DNA from: Phallusia mammillata
Lineage: Eukaryota; Chordata; Ascidiacea; Phlebobranchia; Ascidiidae
Direction of reading: 5' to 3'
Assembly (NCBI GenBank): GCA_003260075.1
Contig: QLIY01000145.1
Location: forward strand, 144,526-208,525
DNA: 64,000 nucleotides
This document shows, one piece after another, positions 49,878 to 60,030 of this stretch. A model generated the notes under the pieces. The model was given only the letters and a program-made list of their open reading frames with translations, did not search any database and had not been told where the DNA came from. The first letter of the stretch is position 1, and every line of letters begins with the position of its first letter. Position numbers and translations under genes: made by a program.

Positions 49878-51997
49878 TCAAGAACCTGAAGAGAAATCCA
49901 GTCTTTGAGCAGCACTTGATCCCTGCAATTAAAACATAAAAACTATAAGTGTTTTGTAGTTGATGGTACAGACTTAACTGTAACATAAATTTGAGAATTT
50001 GTTACTGCCTAAATGGGGTGTCAACAAGAAAGGAGGTTATAAATTGCGGCCATAAATACAGAGCAAGGTTCTGATTCAAGTTAAATCACTTTATGACATC
50101 ATTTGGTGTTATTGTAGTAGCACAACTGGTAAAGACTTTAACCCACAGGCCACATGAAGAGCCATTGATAATTGCAATGATAACAAACATTACAAATGCT
50201 TGCATCGTTGACATACAGTATAGTGAACTCTATAGTAATATATCGTAAACTTTGAAACAACACAGAGAGTGGGGAGTATGGTTAAGACAAGTATGCTGTT
50301 GTTTTTAAATAAATATCCATGGACCAGTGATGGGCTTCAATTTTTTTGTCAGTCGGTTCTGTCACAAAGGTCATATTTTTCAGTCAGTTCTGTTACAAAA
50401 AGTTCCCTGACCTCATAAAATTTCATGAGACGGCTCTATAAAACCGGTGCGAACCCACTGAATTCCACCACTGCAATGGACTCACAAACAAAGAAACCCT
50501 GCAACAAAATTATTTTAAAAAGGTTTTAATCAACTCACCTCAAAGTTAACCATTAGATTCCTAGCAGTAGGCCTGATTGGCGAAGGTGCATCAGGGGAAG
50601 AAAATGATTTTTCAAGTTCAAGAAGTTTCGATGGAGAATTAAATGGGGATGCTTGTCGGGCATTTAAATCGTAGGAAGAGTTCGAAGTTAAAAATGCAGG
50701 GGTTGGTTTTATTCCAGCATTGTTGTTTGTGTCACTGCTATTTGATTCCTCAGTGATCGAATGTAGAGAATGACAAGCTCCAGAAATTAAGTCACTTGAA
50801 TCACCGATAGCTGTGGGGCTTTTAGCATTCCAACAGGATGGGTTCATTTCTTCTTGAATTGTCTTAAATGTGGTTGGGCTAAAGCTTAGTGATCCGCCTT
50901 CCAATTTGTTAGCGGTGTCACACATTTCACTGTCTTCGAATGCATTGCTATTAGATGTCCGGCCATTTTTATTGACAAAATTTGATCCATCGGGTGAAAA
51001 TCCATTTGGCTTGTCAGTTGAATTTGAGCCAAACATACTGTCATGATTGTGCATGGGGTTGTCTGACATGGCAAAGGGGTTTCCGTTAATACTGTTTTGG
51101 GTATTTCCTGCTCCGAATGTGTTTTTCGGGCTCCCTAATCCACTAGCGAACTGTGACATTTGTTGGGTGACTCCGAGCAAACCTCCAACCTCCACAGAAA
51201 TAATAACCCAAATTGTATCTGCAAAGTGTTACATAAGGTAAGGTACATGCTGGAAAGTTACATACAAAGTAGTCCTCTTATAACCCTAAACCAGTAGAAA
51301 CTGTGCATTGCGACACCCTGGTGCGTCGTTTGAATTTTCCATGGTTGCCGCAGAATATTCGTTTCAGGGCTTTTTGTTGTTGTATCAATAAACACAACTT
51401 TAATAAAAACTTTCCTCATTAACTTATAGTGATGGGACGATACCACCGATACCGAGTACCACATGTATATACCTTCGATACCGAGTACCGAGTACGATTA
51501 CCGAGTACTTAAGTACAGTGTTGTACTTAGTTGTATATCACCTGCTAATTTATCTGCCATGGCCGGTGTACAGGCGTGCACACACACATGCAGAAAAAAG
51601 TAATCTCCATACGATAGCGAAAAAAATACGTAACCTGGCGGAACTTTTTCCCAAATTTGTACTGTCCGAAGCATATATTGGCACAAAGTTTTCAGTGTTC
51701 TTATAGTGTAAATCGGCCTTCGGTACTCGCACGTTGGTATCGAAAACTGAGACAAAATATTTCGATACCGAGTACGAGTATCGTTACCACCGAAATCGTT
51801 CGATACCGAGTACCGGGTACTCGTCCCATCACTATTAACTTATATTTGATGGTGGGTCGCAAGTCCAGAAAACTTTTCCAGAGGCGTCGCAACAACAAAA
51901 AGTTTGAGAACCACTGGCCTAAACCATTATTACTACAAGATGAACTTATAGGTTAGGGCAGTGGTTCTCAAACTTTTTTTGTTGTGACGCCTCTGGA

Positions 51998-52043
<46 letters not shown>

Positions 52044-53450
52044 ACGCACCAGGGCGTCGCGACGCACAGTTTGAGAACTACTGGGTTAAAGTATAAAAAA
52101 AACTGCGAGTTGAGTGAACACAAACTATTACAGGCATTTTAGCTTGATAATGATAAAGGTGTCATTTTTGTCAACAATTCAATATCATCAACTGTTAAAC
52201 AAAAATTGTCCCAAAAAACACAAAACATTACAATGTTTATTAAAGTCAGGCCTTGGCAAACAAATACAATGGACTGTTTACCTCCAAAAGGAATCATATT
52301 TCTGTTATAAATTCTCCACTGTCCCTGGTGCAGTCCTGCAACAGATGGGCTTCTCATTCGCACGGAAATGTCAATAGTATCACCGGGCTGTAGCTCAGAA
52401 ACTGCCACCCAATCAGGGGCCTCCATTTTTTCACCATTTACAAACCTTAAGGTACAACCCATTGGCCACCTTTCATCACCTACAACGGTCCAAAACAATT
52501 ATGTTATTATGGTAAAAAGCGGCCTGTTGTATCATATTTTTAAGTAGGTGACACTAATTTGGTACACCACCTTTACTTCAACAACAAACTTTTTTGACTT
52601 TTTATGATTATTTTTTATGATTTGTATGGTTCTTTATGCTTTATGATTTGTATTAGCTACTTGTCAGGAGAGAAGGGCCAGTCTGTAGAATATGGCAGTT
52701 GCCAACAAGATTTTTGACATGTAGGACCAATATTAATATCCCCATGCTGAGCGCTTGCAAATAACAAAAAAAATCACACTTACAGCTGTCATTCTCTGCA
52801 GACTGGAAGGGGGGCATGCATTAAGTGTTTTATGACATTACCTCTAAAAATTTTGTAAGCTCACAGATAATGTTTTAATGTGAAAGTATAAAGCTGTACC
52901 TACCATTATTGTGTAATCTCCATGTTTTTAGAAATTCAGTGTCTGGGGGTACGGCCTCCCCCTCACCGATTGTGACATCACGAACAAACGCCATCGATGG
53001 CAGCTTTCCCACTGGTGTCTCAAAATCATAATAAGCACCAATAGCCGCATGCAAGTTCCTACCAACAACAAAAAGTTTGGATGGGTTTAATTTATTATAA
53101 GCTGTAAAATGTTCCAGTTTATGTTTTGCACAATAAAAAGCAAGTTATCATACGATCCAATGCAGTTTTTTTGTGTGTGTACTTACTTACACTTTCCAAG
53201 TCATTAAGAAACCAGTGCACTACTAAGTACTAACTATATATTGTCACTTTTGTAAGTTAACCATAAAACATAGACTCCACCCTTACCAATTTGTCATATC
53301 CAGGAAAAACTCACAGCCAGCTGCATTAAGTTGAAAACCGAGCAATTTTCGAAACTCAGAAATTAGAACGTCTTTGTCAGTTGTTCCCATTGAACTAAAC
53401 TTTCCGATGAGACACTGATCAACATCCATATCTCCTCCACTGTCTTCCAT
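49878..53450 (-). CDS. ILRUN: ILRUN (C6orf106) orthologue, UBA-like and NBR1-like domains, complete
   Basis: Five coding exons: 53287-53450, 52904-53058, 52282-52479, 50539-51218 and 49878-49922, all with GT-AG borders and consistent phases, giving 413 aa. Residues about 15-60 form the UBA-like domain (GTTDKDVLISEFRKLLGFQL then NAAGCEFFLDMTNWNL). Residues about 75-190 form the FW/NBR1-like beta-sandwich with TIGEGEAVPPDT, FLKTWRLHN, DERWPMGCTLRF, LQPGDTIDIS, GLHQGQWRIY and VGGLLGVTQQ. The C-terminal tail is long, Ser/Asn-rich and disordered, longer than in human (298 aa). Known: human ILRUN restrains IRF3-dependent and other inflammatory transcription by acting on p300/CBP. Read without the last splice, exon 4 would end VNFEVS-stop, but GAG|GTGAGT is a standard donor. 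Introns 3 and 4 contain hAT elements and one C run. The upstream neighbour on the same strand is alpha-SNAP. Confidence 0.93.
50325..50473. mobile_element. hAT-type MITE in ILRUN intron 4, 149 bp
   Basis: The left end CAGTGATGGGCTTCAA and right end TGAATTCCACCACTG are diverged inverted repeats. The flanks CCATGGAC and CAATGGAC are an 8-bp target-site duplication with one mismatch. It belongs to the same family as 39298-39468 (shared GAACC, GGTGCGAAC and TCATAAAATTTCATGA-like interior). Confidence 0.75.
51292..51916. mobile_element. hAT-type element interrupted by another hAT element
   Basis: The outer ends are CAGTAGAAACTGTGCATTGC and AAAAAGTTTGAGAACCACTG. The flanks CCCTAAAC (51284-51291) and GCCTAAAC (51917-51924) are an 8-bp target-site duplication with one mismatch. 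The interior carries the insertion at 51427-51834. The left end matches the right end of the neighbour at 51959-52083, so the two are the same family in opposite orientation. It lies in ILRUN intron 3. Confidence 0.8.
51427..51834. mobile_element. Nested hAT-type MITE with TAGTGATGGGACGA ends, 408 bp
   Basis: The ends TAGTGATGGGACGATACC and GGTACTCGTCCCATCACTA are inverted repeats. The target-site duplication TTAACTTA (51419-51426 and 51835-51842) is perfect. The subterminal DNA consists of repeated CGATACCGAGTACC-type motifs. It is inserted in the older element at 51292-51916. Confidence 0.9.
51959..52083. mobile_element. Short hAT-type MITE containing C43
   Basis: The ends CAGTGGTTCTCAAACTTTTT and CAGTTTGAGAACTACTG are present. 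The flanks GGTTAGGG and GGTTAAAG are compatible with a decayed 8-bp duplication. Its middle is replaced by 43 C (52000-52042), followed by CGACGCACCAGGGCGTCGCG. Confidence 0.75.
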
Positions 53451-54049
53451 CGTACAAAGTTACCAAACAAATATGGTATGTAATTGTTTTGGGGGCCTAC
53501 GATAAGACACCTTTTGAAACAAACAACCTTGATTCACAAAATTGAACTGTCTGTCGAAATTTCTGTAAATAATTACGCAAATGTGTCGCCAAAAGTTCTA
53601 ATTTATTGTCAATTAAAATTGGGCTGCATCATTTTTGCATTTTTACAACGTTAAAACTGGTGTTGTCGACTGCTATGTGTTTATTGCAGTATGAATTGAA
53701 TTAACCACAACACAATCACATCGTCTACGTTGTTTTCCGAATAATTTCGACTGTCTGGCGGTTTTCCGGATCGAGGCAACTCTTTCTGTCAAAACTATGA
53801 CTAATCACTTTTAGCCTCGATTTAATTTCAGATTTAAACCAGTTCAAGGTCAATTATTTTGAACGATAGCTGATTAAAAACATTTGAAAACAAACAAGTC
53901 TCAGAAAATCGTCCAATTTTGTTAGCCTTAGAACTTTCTAGTATTTATATTTTTCATTTTGGCAAAGCAGACATATAAATTTTTGCTGATTAATTGTAGG
54001 TGGCAAGGTTACGCCACTAAGCGGCAGCAAACGCTACTATTTTTTTATT

Positions 54050-54677
54050 TTTTGGGTAAAATATTTTTACTATTGACCGTTTTTGTTTGAAAAGGCTGGT
54101 GTAGATCAATATCCATGAAATAATGTTTGCTTGTCGACTGTTGCCCAAACCTAGACACACCGTTTACTTTCTCAGATGTAAAATAAGTTTACTGTTTGTC
54201 CTTCACATATACTTCATGTATTGTAACAGACGCATTTTGCATTGCACCAAATAGACTTCCCACAGAATCTACTGAAATAGGTTAACTCTTGGAACAAGAA
54301 TGGAATGCCAATAATAAGAAACACTGGCAAAAATCACAACATCAAAAACAGGCAAAGAAATAATCAACCCACTCTAAACCATCATTGAGTTTAAAAATAT
54401 CTTTATGTGAAACGTGTAAATTTTTACTGGATTTATCATTTGGGGGTGAAATGCACAAAACACATAAGTGACACAATAAAGAGATACACTCATTGGAAAA
54501 CTGCTTGCACTATATCATAACTTTAAAATATATTTTACACAATTCCAGAAATGGCACTTATGTCGTGGGAGCCAATCTTGCACATTTCCTTAGCAAAAAT
54601 GCTTTAAGTGTTACTAAATATTATTTCGAAACAATTCAACATGTTACAATATAACATATCAGAAAAAAATCATACAA

Positions 54678-54737
<60 letters not shown>

Positions 54738-54938
54738 TTCACAAAAATATGAGGATGACAGCAGTGGCACACAATGGACACTTTAGCTTTAGAAACACAT
54801 CAAGGGATGTTGATTACATAAGGTTTAAAATAACAGATAAAACCAGAAAACAATAAATTACTCTTATTAGCAGACATGGACCTTGCATGCGATCTCTTGT
54901 ACTAACTTTGCAAGTTGCAAATGTTGGCAAAAAGAGAT
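54050..54938 (-). other. NAPA: Probable 3' UTR of alpha-SNAP
   Basis: The minus strand after the alpha-SNAP stop carries AATAAA at 54044-54049, about 600 bp upstream of the ILRUN start. It contains C58 (54680-54737). Confidence 0.35.
54680..54737. repeat. Pure C58 run
   Basis: An uninterrupted run of 58 C downstream of alpha-SNAP, with no flanking direct copies. Confidence 0.85.
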
Positions 54939-57900
54939 TTATGTCACATCAATTTCATCCGAACATCCACTGATGGATTTCTTGATTCGTAGCAAAATGG
55001 TGGTCAACCATTCATCTATTCGTGTAATTTTATCATAATCAGCAATAACTTCAGCAAATGAGTCTGCTGAGTTATTTTCATGAGCTTCAATCAGTTTATT
55101 GACTAATTTGAATTCTCGGCTGTCTTCGAAGGCAGGCATCCACTCTTGGTATTTCTCCAGTGCTTGACTGTGAATGGAAATACAGTTTAAGGTATGAACA
55201 TAGGCGCCGAGTAGTTATTTCAGGTGCCACAAACCAACAGCAACATTTTTCAAACTTTTCTAAACCAATAATAAACAACGTGTTCAAAACAATGCTTCAA
55301 ACATTTTGTTTTTTGTTAAATTTTGACGAACGTGCCGTTCTATGCGAAGTTTGTTGGAATTGAGTTTGAGCTCTTTGTAGTTGCATACTTTACATCCGCC
55401 ACCTTGCATTTTTGTGAAACTCGGCGCCTATGGGTATAAGTGTAACCTTGTGCATCTTTTACAGTGCAACTAGTTTGTAGTGAACGGTAGAGGTGGGCTG
55501 AGCTGAGGCAGATTCAACGTACTCAGTACCAACCACCGTTTTCTACTCGGCTGAGCAGTTGCACAAACTGACCCAAGCATTAAATTTGCATTCTTAACAC
55601 ACTGACATCTGAAACTAACATTCTAACATAAGAAACTAGTGTTCCAAAGAATACAAAAAAATAAAAATGACTGTTTAATAAATGTGTTAGATGGTGGAAA
55701 ATGTGTTGTTTTGGAACCTGTACAGTTTATTACACATTGGAAACCTAAATACTAAGTGGAAATGTTTGGGACATCACAATCACACCATCCTGAGCGTGTT
55801 CAGCCGAGCCCTTGCTGTGTTATGGTATTTAGGTTTATGTCTATTAAAAAGTGCATTCTGAATGATTCAAATGCAAAAACTTATCTTTTTAAAACTAAAC
55901 ACATACAATTTTAGAAAACAAATGTTACTATGATTTAATTTACGAAGACTTTGTTAAGTCAAAAAGAGTACTTGTAGTTTGGACAGTCTATATAACAATC
56001 TTGAACTGCATGTTTACTACAAAATAGCATACCGTGCATCCACTCCACTACTGCCCAAGCAAAACTGGCACAAGGTTGCCTTGAACATGTATTCCTTGAC
56101 TGAGTACTTTAGCAAGGGGCTCTCCAAGGAGGCCATGGCCACTCTTTCGAACAGCTCAATTGCTTTGGTGTATTGCTCAAGCTGGGCTGCATATGAAGCA
56201 ACTTTGAGCCAGCACTTATTTGCGCTGCTTTTCGAATCTTCTCCATCGTAGTAGTCTGCGGCCTAAATGTAAAAATGTTTAAGGGTCAACACAGCAGATC
56301 ACAAATGTCAACAAATAATCCGTCCTGACTGTTTGTTGACAAATATTATAAAAACATGAATGCTTCTGCAGAAAACAAGTTGACTATGGGCTCAACCATG
56401 TAATCATGTTGACATAAAATGTGGAATGTATGACTAGAGTGAATCAGTTTACCAGTTTTCTGTCTGTTCTATGCCAGCACCATAAAGGCAAACTAAGGCC
56501 ACTATGATCAATGAGCCTATCTGGGTTTATTGATCTGGGAGCTAAATAGGATATTTAAATGCAGTGAGCAAATTAATATCGGCATTTAAAGCTTATTCAC
56601 TGCACAGATGATGTATTGTTACTAGTTGTTATGTTAACCTACAATAAAAAGGTACCTTCTCATAGTGTGATATAGCTTTATCAATATCTACAGCTTCTGA
56701 TTCATAAAGTTCTGCAATGTTCATGTGATGTTTTGCTGCAATGGTAAACCGTCCCATATCCGTGAATATATCAATTGCCTGTATATATGTATTTAAAAAC
56801 ACAATTGACGAGGAACCTCTTAAAATACATGCACACAAAGTGGTATTTCATAAAATGGCACCTCTTTGCATTGAATAGCTAAAAGTTAAAACACTTACAC
56901 AATACAACAGCCTACTTATTCCAAGTTTGCAGTTAAACATTATTCTAAGTAAAGACAATAAATTAAAATCATGTTAAAATGCATACCCGGCTGAAACATT
57001 TGATAGCTTGTTGTGCTTCAGACTTTTTGTAGCAGCCCGCAGCATCTACTAAATTTGTTGCTGCTTCATGTTTGTTTTGTAATGTAACTTGGAGATCAGC
57101 TGATTTGCAGAAAGCTCCACCAGCAGCACTCCATTTTTTTGTCATCTGTGAATATAAAACAATGTCACCAACCCAATATCTAAGTTGTTTATATATTTCA
57201 CAATGTGCATGTAGTGTTTGACCTCACTGAATTTCACAAAAACATCAAAAATTTTAAAACTGATTTATTTAAAAATAAACACTGATGTATATGTTTTCAA
57301 ATTATTGGAAAAGTACAAGTTGGCTTGCAAAATCACAAAAAAATGAAAGGAAAGCTTTGCAGTTACAGCCAAAGATAGTACTATAAGGCAGGGCATTAAA
57401 ATCACTTCAACATGAAAAATTCATGGCTAGGGAATCCAAATGAGACAAGCAACTTTAAACCAGGGCGAGTCTCTGGGTTATCTTTAACCTCCAGAGTATA
57501 AAATACTTTAACTTTTCACAAAAATTACTAAATTAATTGTTATTGAATTGCCAAAGCAGAAACAGCAAACTATTTAATGGGGTGTAAACTATATGTATGT
57601 CTAAGGCATAAACTTGATAACAGTTTAATTCAAACAAAACTTATTTTGTGTAACTCATAATTCATCTACTTCAATAGACTCCAGCATGTTGAACTGGCCC
57701 TAAAATGCCATACTTTATACTATGTAACATTCATAGTGCTAAAAATGACACAAAAAACTATTTGGCCTACAAAAGGGACATGTTCACAAAAAATTTTTCT
57801 TGTATCTTTGTAGCGGCTTAAGTTATTCTAGCAAGAAAAATAAAGATTAAAGTACACAAAAATTTCACAAATTTCACCAACGCTGTGTCAACCCACTACC

Positions 57901-58107
57901 CATCCAATTCAGCAACAAGTTATTTAACCAGCATACAAAACCATGTTTAGGAACCTTAAGTAAATTGGCAGCTCGAATATATTTTCCACAGGCATCTTCG
58001 AGTTTTGTAGAACCACCGAATAAGGTACTTAAGAAGCCTCGACCAGATTTGACCATCTTGTCGGCATCAGCAATCATGTCCATTGCTTCTTTTTCCTTCG
58101 GATCCAT
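54939..58107 (-). CDS. NAPA: Alpha-SNAP (soluble NSF attachment protein), complete
   Basis: Five coding exons: 57955-58107, 56987-57145, 56656-56778, 56033-56262 and 54939-55167. Phases agree and the product is 297 aa (human NAPA 295). Recognisable stretches are [20 protein letters not shown] near the N-terminus, the TPR-like helices [20 protein letters not shown] and [40 protein letters not shown], and the C-terminal [19 protein letters not shown], whose penultimate Leu region stimulates NSF ATPase in the family. Known: cytosolic adaptor that binds SNARE bundles and recruits NSF for disassembly. The donor of exon 1 (AAG|GTTCCT) is weak but is the only one giving the conserved K|M border. An intron of the 5' UTR probably separates the ATG from a GC-richer leader at 58800-58890. 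Vertebrates have two paralogues (NAPA, NAPB); this one cannot be assigned to either. Confidence 0.95.
55199..55432. mobile_element. MITE with CATAGGCGCCGAG ends in alpha-SNAP intron 4, 234 bp
   Basis: CATAGGCGCCGAG (55199-55211) and CTCGGCGCCTATG (55420-55432) are perfect 13-bp inverted repeats. The flanks GGTATGAA and GGTATAAG may be a decayed 8-bp target-site duplication. The terminal motif is shared with the duplicated element at 26611-26785. Confidence 0.75.
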
Positions 58108-58331
58108 TGTCAAGTGTTTTTTGTTATTTCACACCAAAATGTATATGACCGTTTTATTGTACAAATTTGCTATTGTAATTGCAACTAAATAAAAAAAAAA
58201 ACTTTATTACATTTGGTCTAAAACAGAGTATGCTTTGCTTACCAATTTTAAAAAGTAAATGTTTTGAATCGTGATTATATTTGTTTGCAATATTGTCACA
58301 TTTTAGCAACGAACTAAAATTGGGTTTAAGT

Positions 58332-58670
58332 CAGTGGTTCTCAACCTTTTTTTCTTTCGTGGCCCACTTTCATTGCAAAAAAATTCTGTGGCCCAGTAAA
58401 TTTTTAAGATAGAAAGAAAACAACTAGGTTCAGAACAAAAAACAAAACAAAAACATTCCTTCTCAATTCCTCCCCAAGCCATTATCTTGTAAAATTGAGT
58501 GTAGTGACACAAATGAAAGTAAATTCTTGAAAGTAAAAAAAAGCTTTCTATTTGGTTGGGCCATGGCCCACTGGTTGAGAACCCCCCCCCCATTGAGTGT
58601 AGTGACACAAATGAAAGTAAATTCTTGAAAGTAAAAAAAGCTTTCTATTTGGTTGGGCCATGGCCCACTG
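58332..58670. mobile_element. hAT-type MITE with perfect TSD, internally duplicated across C10
   Basis: The left end is CAGTGGTTCTCAACC. The target-site duplication GTTTAAGT (58324-58331 and 58671-58678) is perfect. The right half appears twice (58488-58581 and 58592-58670), separated by C10 (58582-58591). The first copy reaches GGTTGAGAAC and is cut before the expected CACTG; the second lacks TTGAGAACCACTGG by collapse of a CACTGG repeat. It lies in the 5' UTR intron or upstream of alpha-SNAP. Confidence 0.8.
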
Positions 58671-58796
58671 GTTTAAGTGAATAATGTGCATTATGTATAA
58701 TCAGTAAAATACAATAACCTTCCAAGTTTCCAGCACATTTCAGTACACATATCTAATTATATACGATTAACGATATGTATAAAAAAATTCAACTCA

Positions 58797-58890
58797 CGAA
58801 GTACGAATCACGCCATATTGCTACTGCAACTTTGCATGAAAAACGTTTCGCAGCCAAGTGCCGCTTTCCCTACCTTTTCACAAAAGAACA
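58797..58890 (-). promoter_or_regulatory. NAPA: Probable alpha-SNAP leader exon and promoter
   Basis: On the minus strand a GC-richer segment containing CAATATGGCG (YY1-like) runs to TACTTC|GTGAGTTG, a good donor at about 58797-58803. No frame in it continues into the coding exons, so it would be a noncoding first exon. This places the promoter near 58900, divergent from flotillin-1. Confidence 0.4.
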
Positions 58891-59134
58891 AGTCAACAAG
58901 TTACAGAAATAACACGAATTCGTAAATCGTAGTCGAGTGTTTGTTTCTGGGCTGCTAGTGGACAATGGCGTGTTTTGTGATGTCATGAAAGATGTCGCGA
59001 TCGTGTACACAATTTCATAAAACATGAATTTTACCTTTGCTTACTTCGTAAAAATTTACCCGATTTCGGTACGTTCGGTTTAAAGAAAAAGAAAAAAAAT
59101 GGACGTTGCGAGGAAAATTACAAGTAAACCCAAC

Positions 59135-59315
59135 TTTCAGGTCACATGACAATTTGGTCATTCACGTCGCTGTTGTTTTTTCCATATCACGTGAAAAGAG
59201 ACTCGATTTGCAATTCGCCCCCCCCCCTCAGGTCACATGACAATTTGGTCATTCACGTCGCTGTTGTTTTTTCCAAATCACGTGAAACGAGACTCGATTT
59301 GCAAATCTCATTTGA
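59135..59315. repeat. Direct duplication across C10
   Basis: TCAGGTCACATGACAATTTG to GAGACTCGATTTGCAA occurs at 59139-59215 and again after C10 (59218-59227) at 59228-59307. There are two substitutions. It lies in the alpha-SNAP / flotillin-1 divergent region. Confidence 0.8.
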
Positions 59316-59979
59316 CAACAAAACTAGTTTGGGATACATTAAGTTTCGAGATACGTTGTTTTAACTAATGGATAAACAAACTTATTCAGTGGTTAAATTT
59401 ATTTTACTTATTTGTTGACATAGTATTGTTCACTGTTCAGAACTGACATTAGTAGTGTGCATCGAACCGTAGTAGACTTGTGCTGCGCCTTTTCGCCCAC
59501 TATGATTAGCAACGCAAAAAATTGTTGTGTGCAACGTGCAGCGCAGGATAAGGGCGGTTTCCACTTGGAAATGCAAGTTTAGCCTACGCAAGCAGGCGTT
59601 TTAGCATGAAATATCTGTAGGAACAACTTACTAATAGCTTGAAAGTTAAACGAATATATTTGAGTGTGTAAATATCTGCTATAAGTTGTGCTTAACTTAT
59701 TAATGATCGACGGCATCAGCTGCAACAGCACGTTTTTTATGTGTGACTGTGACACTTAAATTTGTTTAAAAATGTGTTACTCTTAAAACAGACATGTGTA
59801 ATAGTGTATATTTTACCACCTGCGATAAACATAAGTGACCTTACTGACCCAGTAGGCCAGTAGTACTATGCCATACAAAGTTAAAATTTATAACATACAA
59901 TTGTATTGAATTACTTTGTTATTTTATGTAACTTATCGAACGTCAAATATATCGGTAAATATTTTTGTGTGAATCTACC

Positions 59980-60030
59980 AAATTTCAGGTTTCATTATTT
60001 TAACCAACTTCGAATAAAACAAAATCAAGC
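59980..60030 (+). promoter_or_regulatory. FLOT1: Likely 5' UTR acceptor and Kozak context of flotillin-1
   Basis: AATTTCAG at about 59983-59990 is a possible acceptor for a leader exon. The bases AAGCATGG around 60031 give a reasonable start context. Confidence 0.3.
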
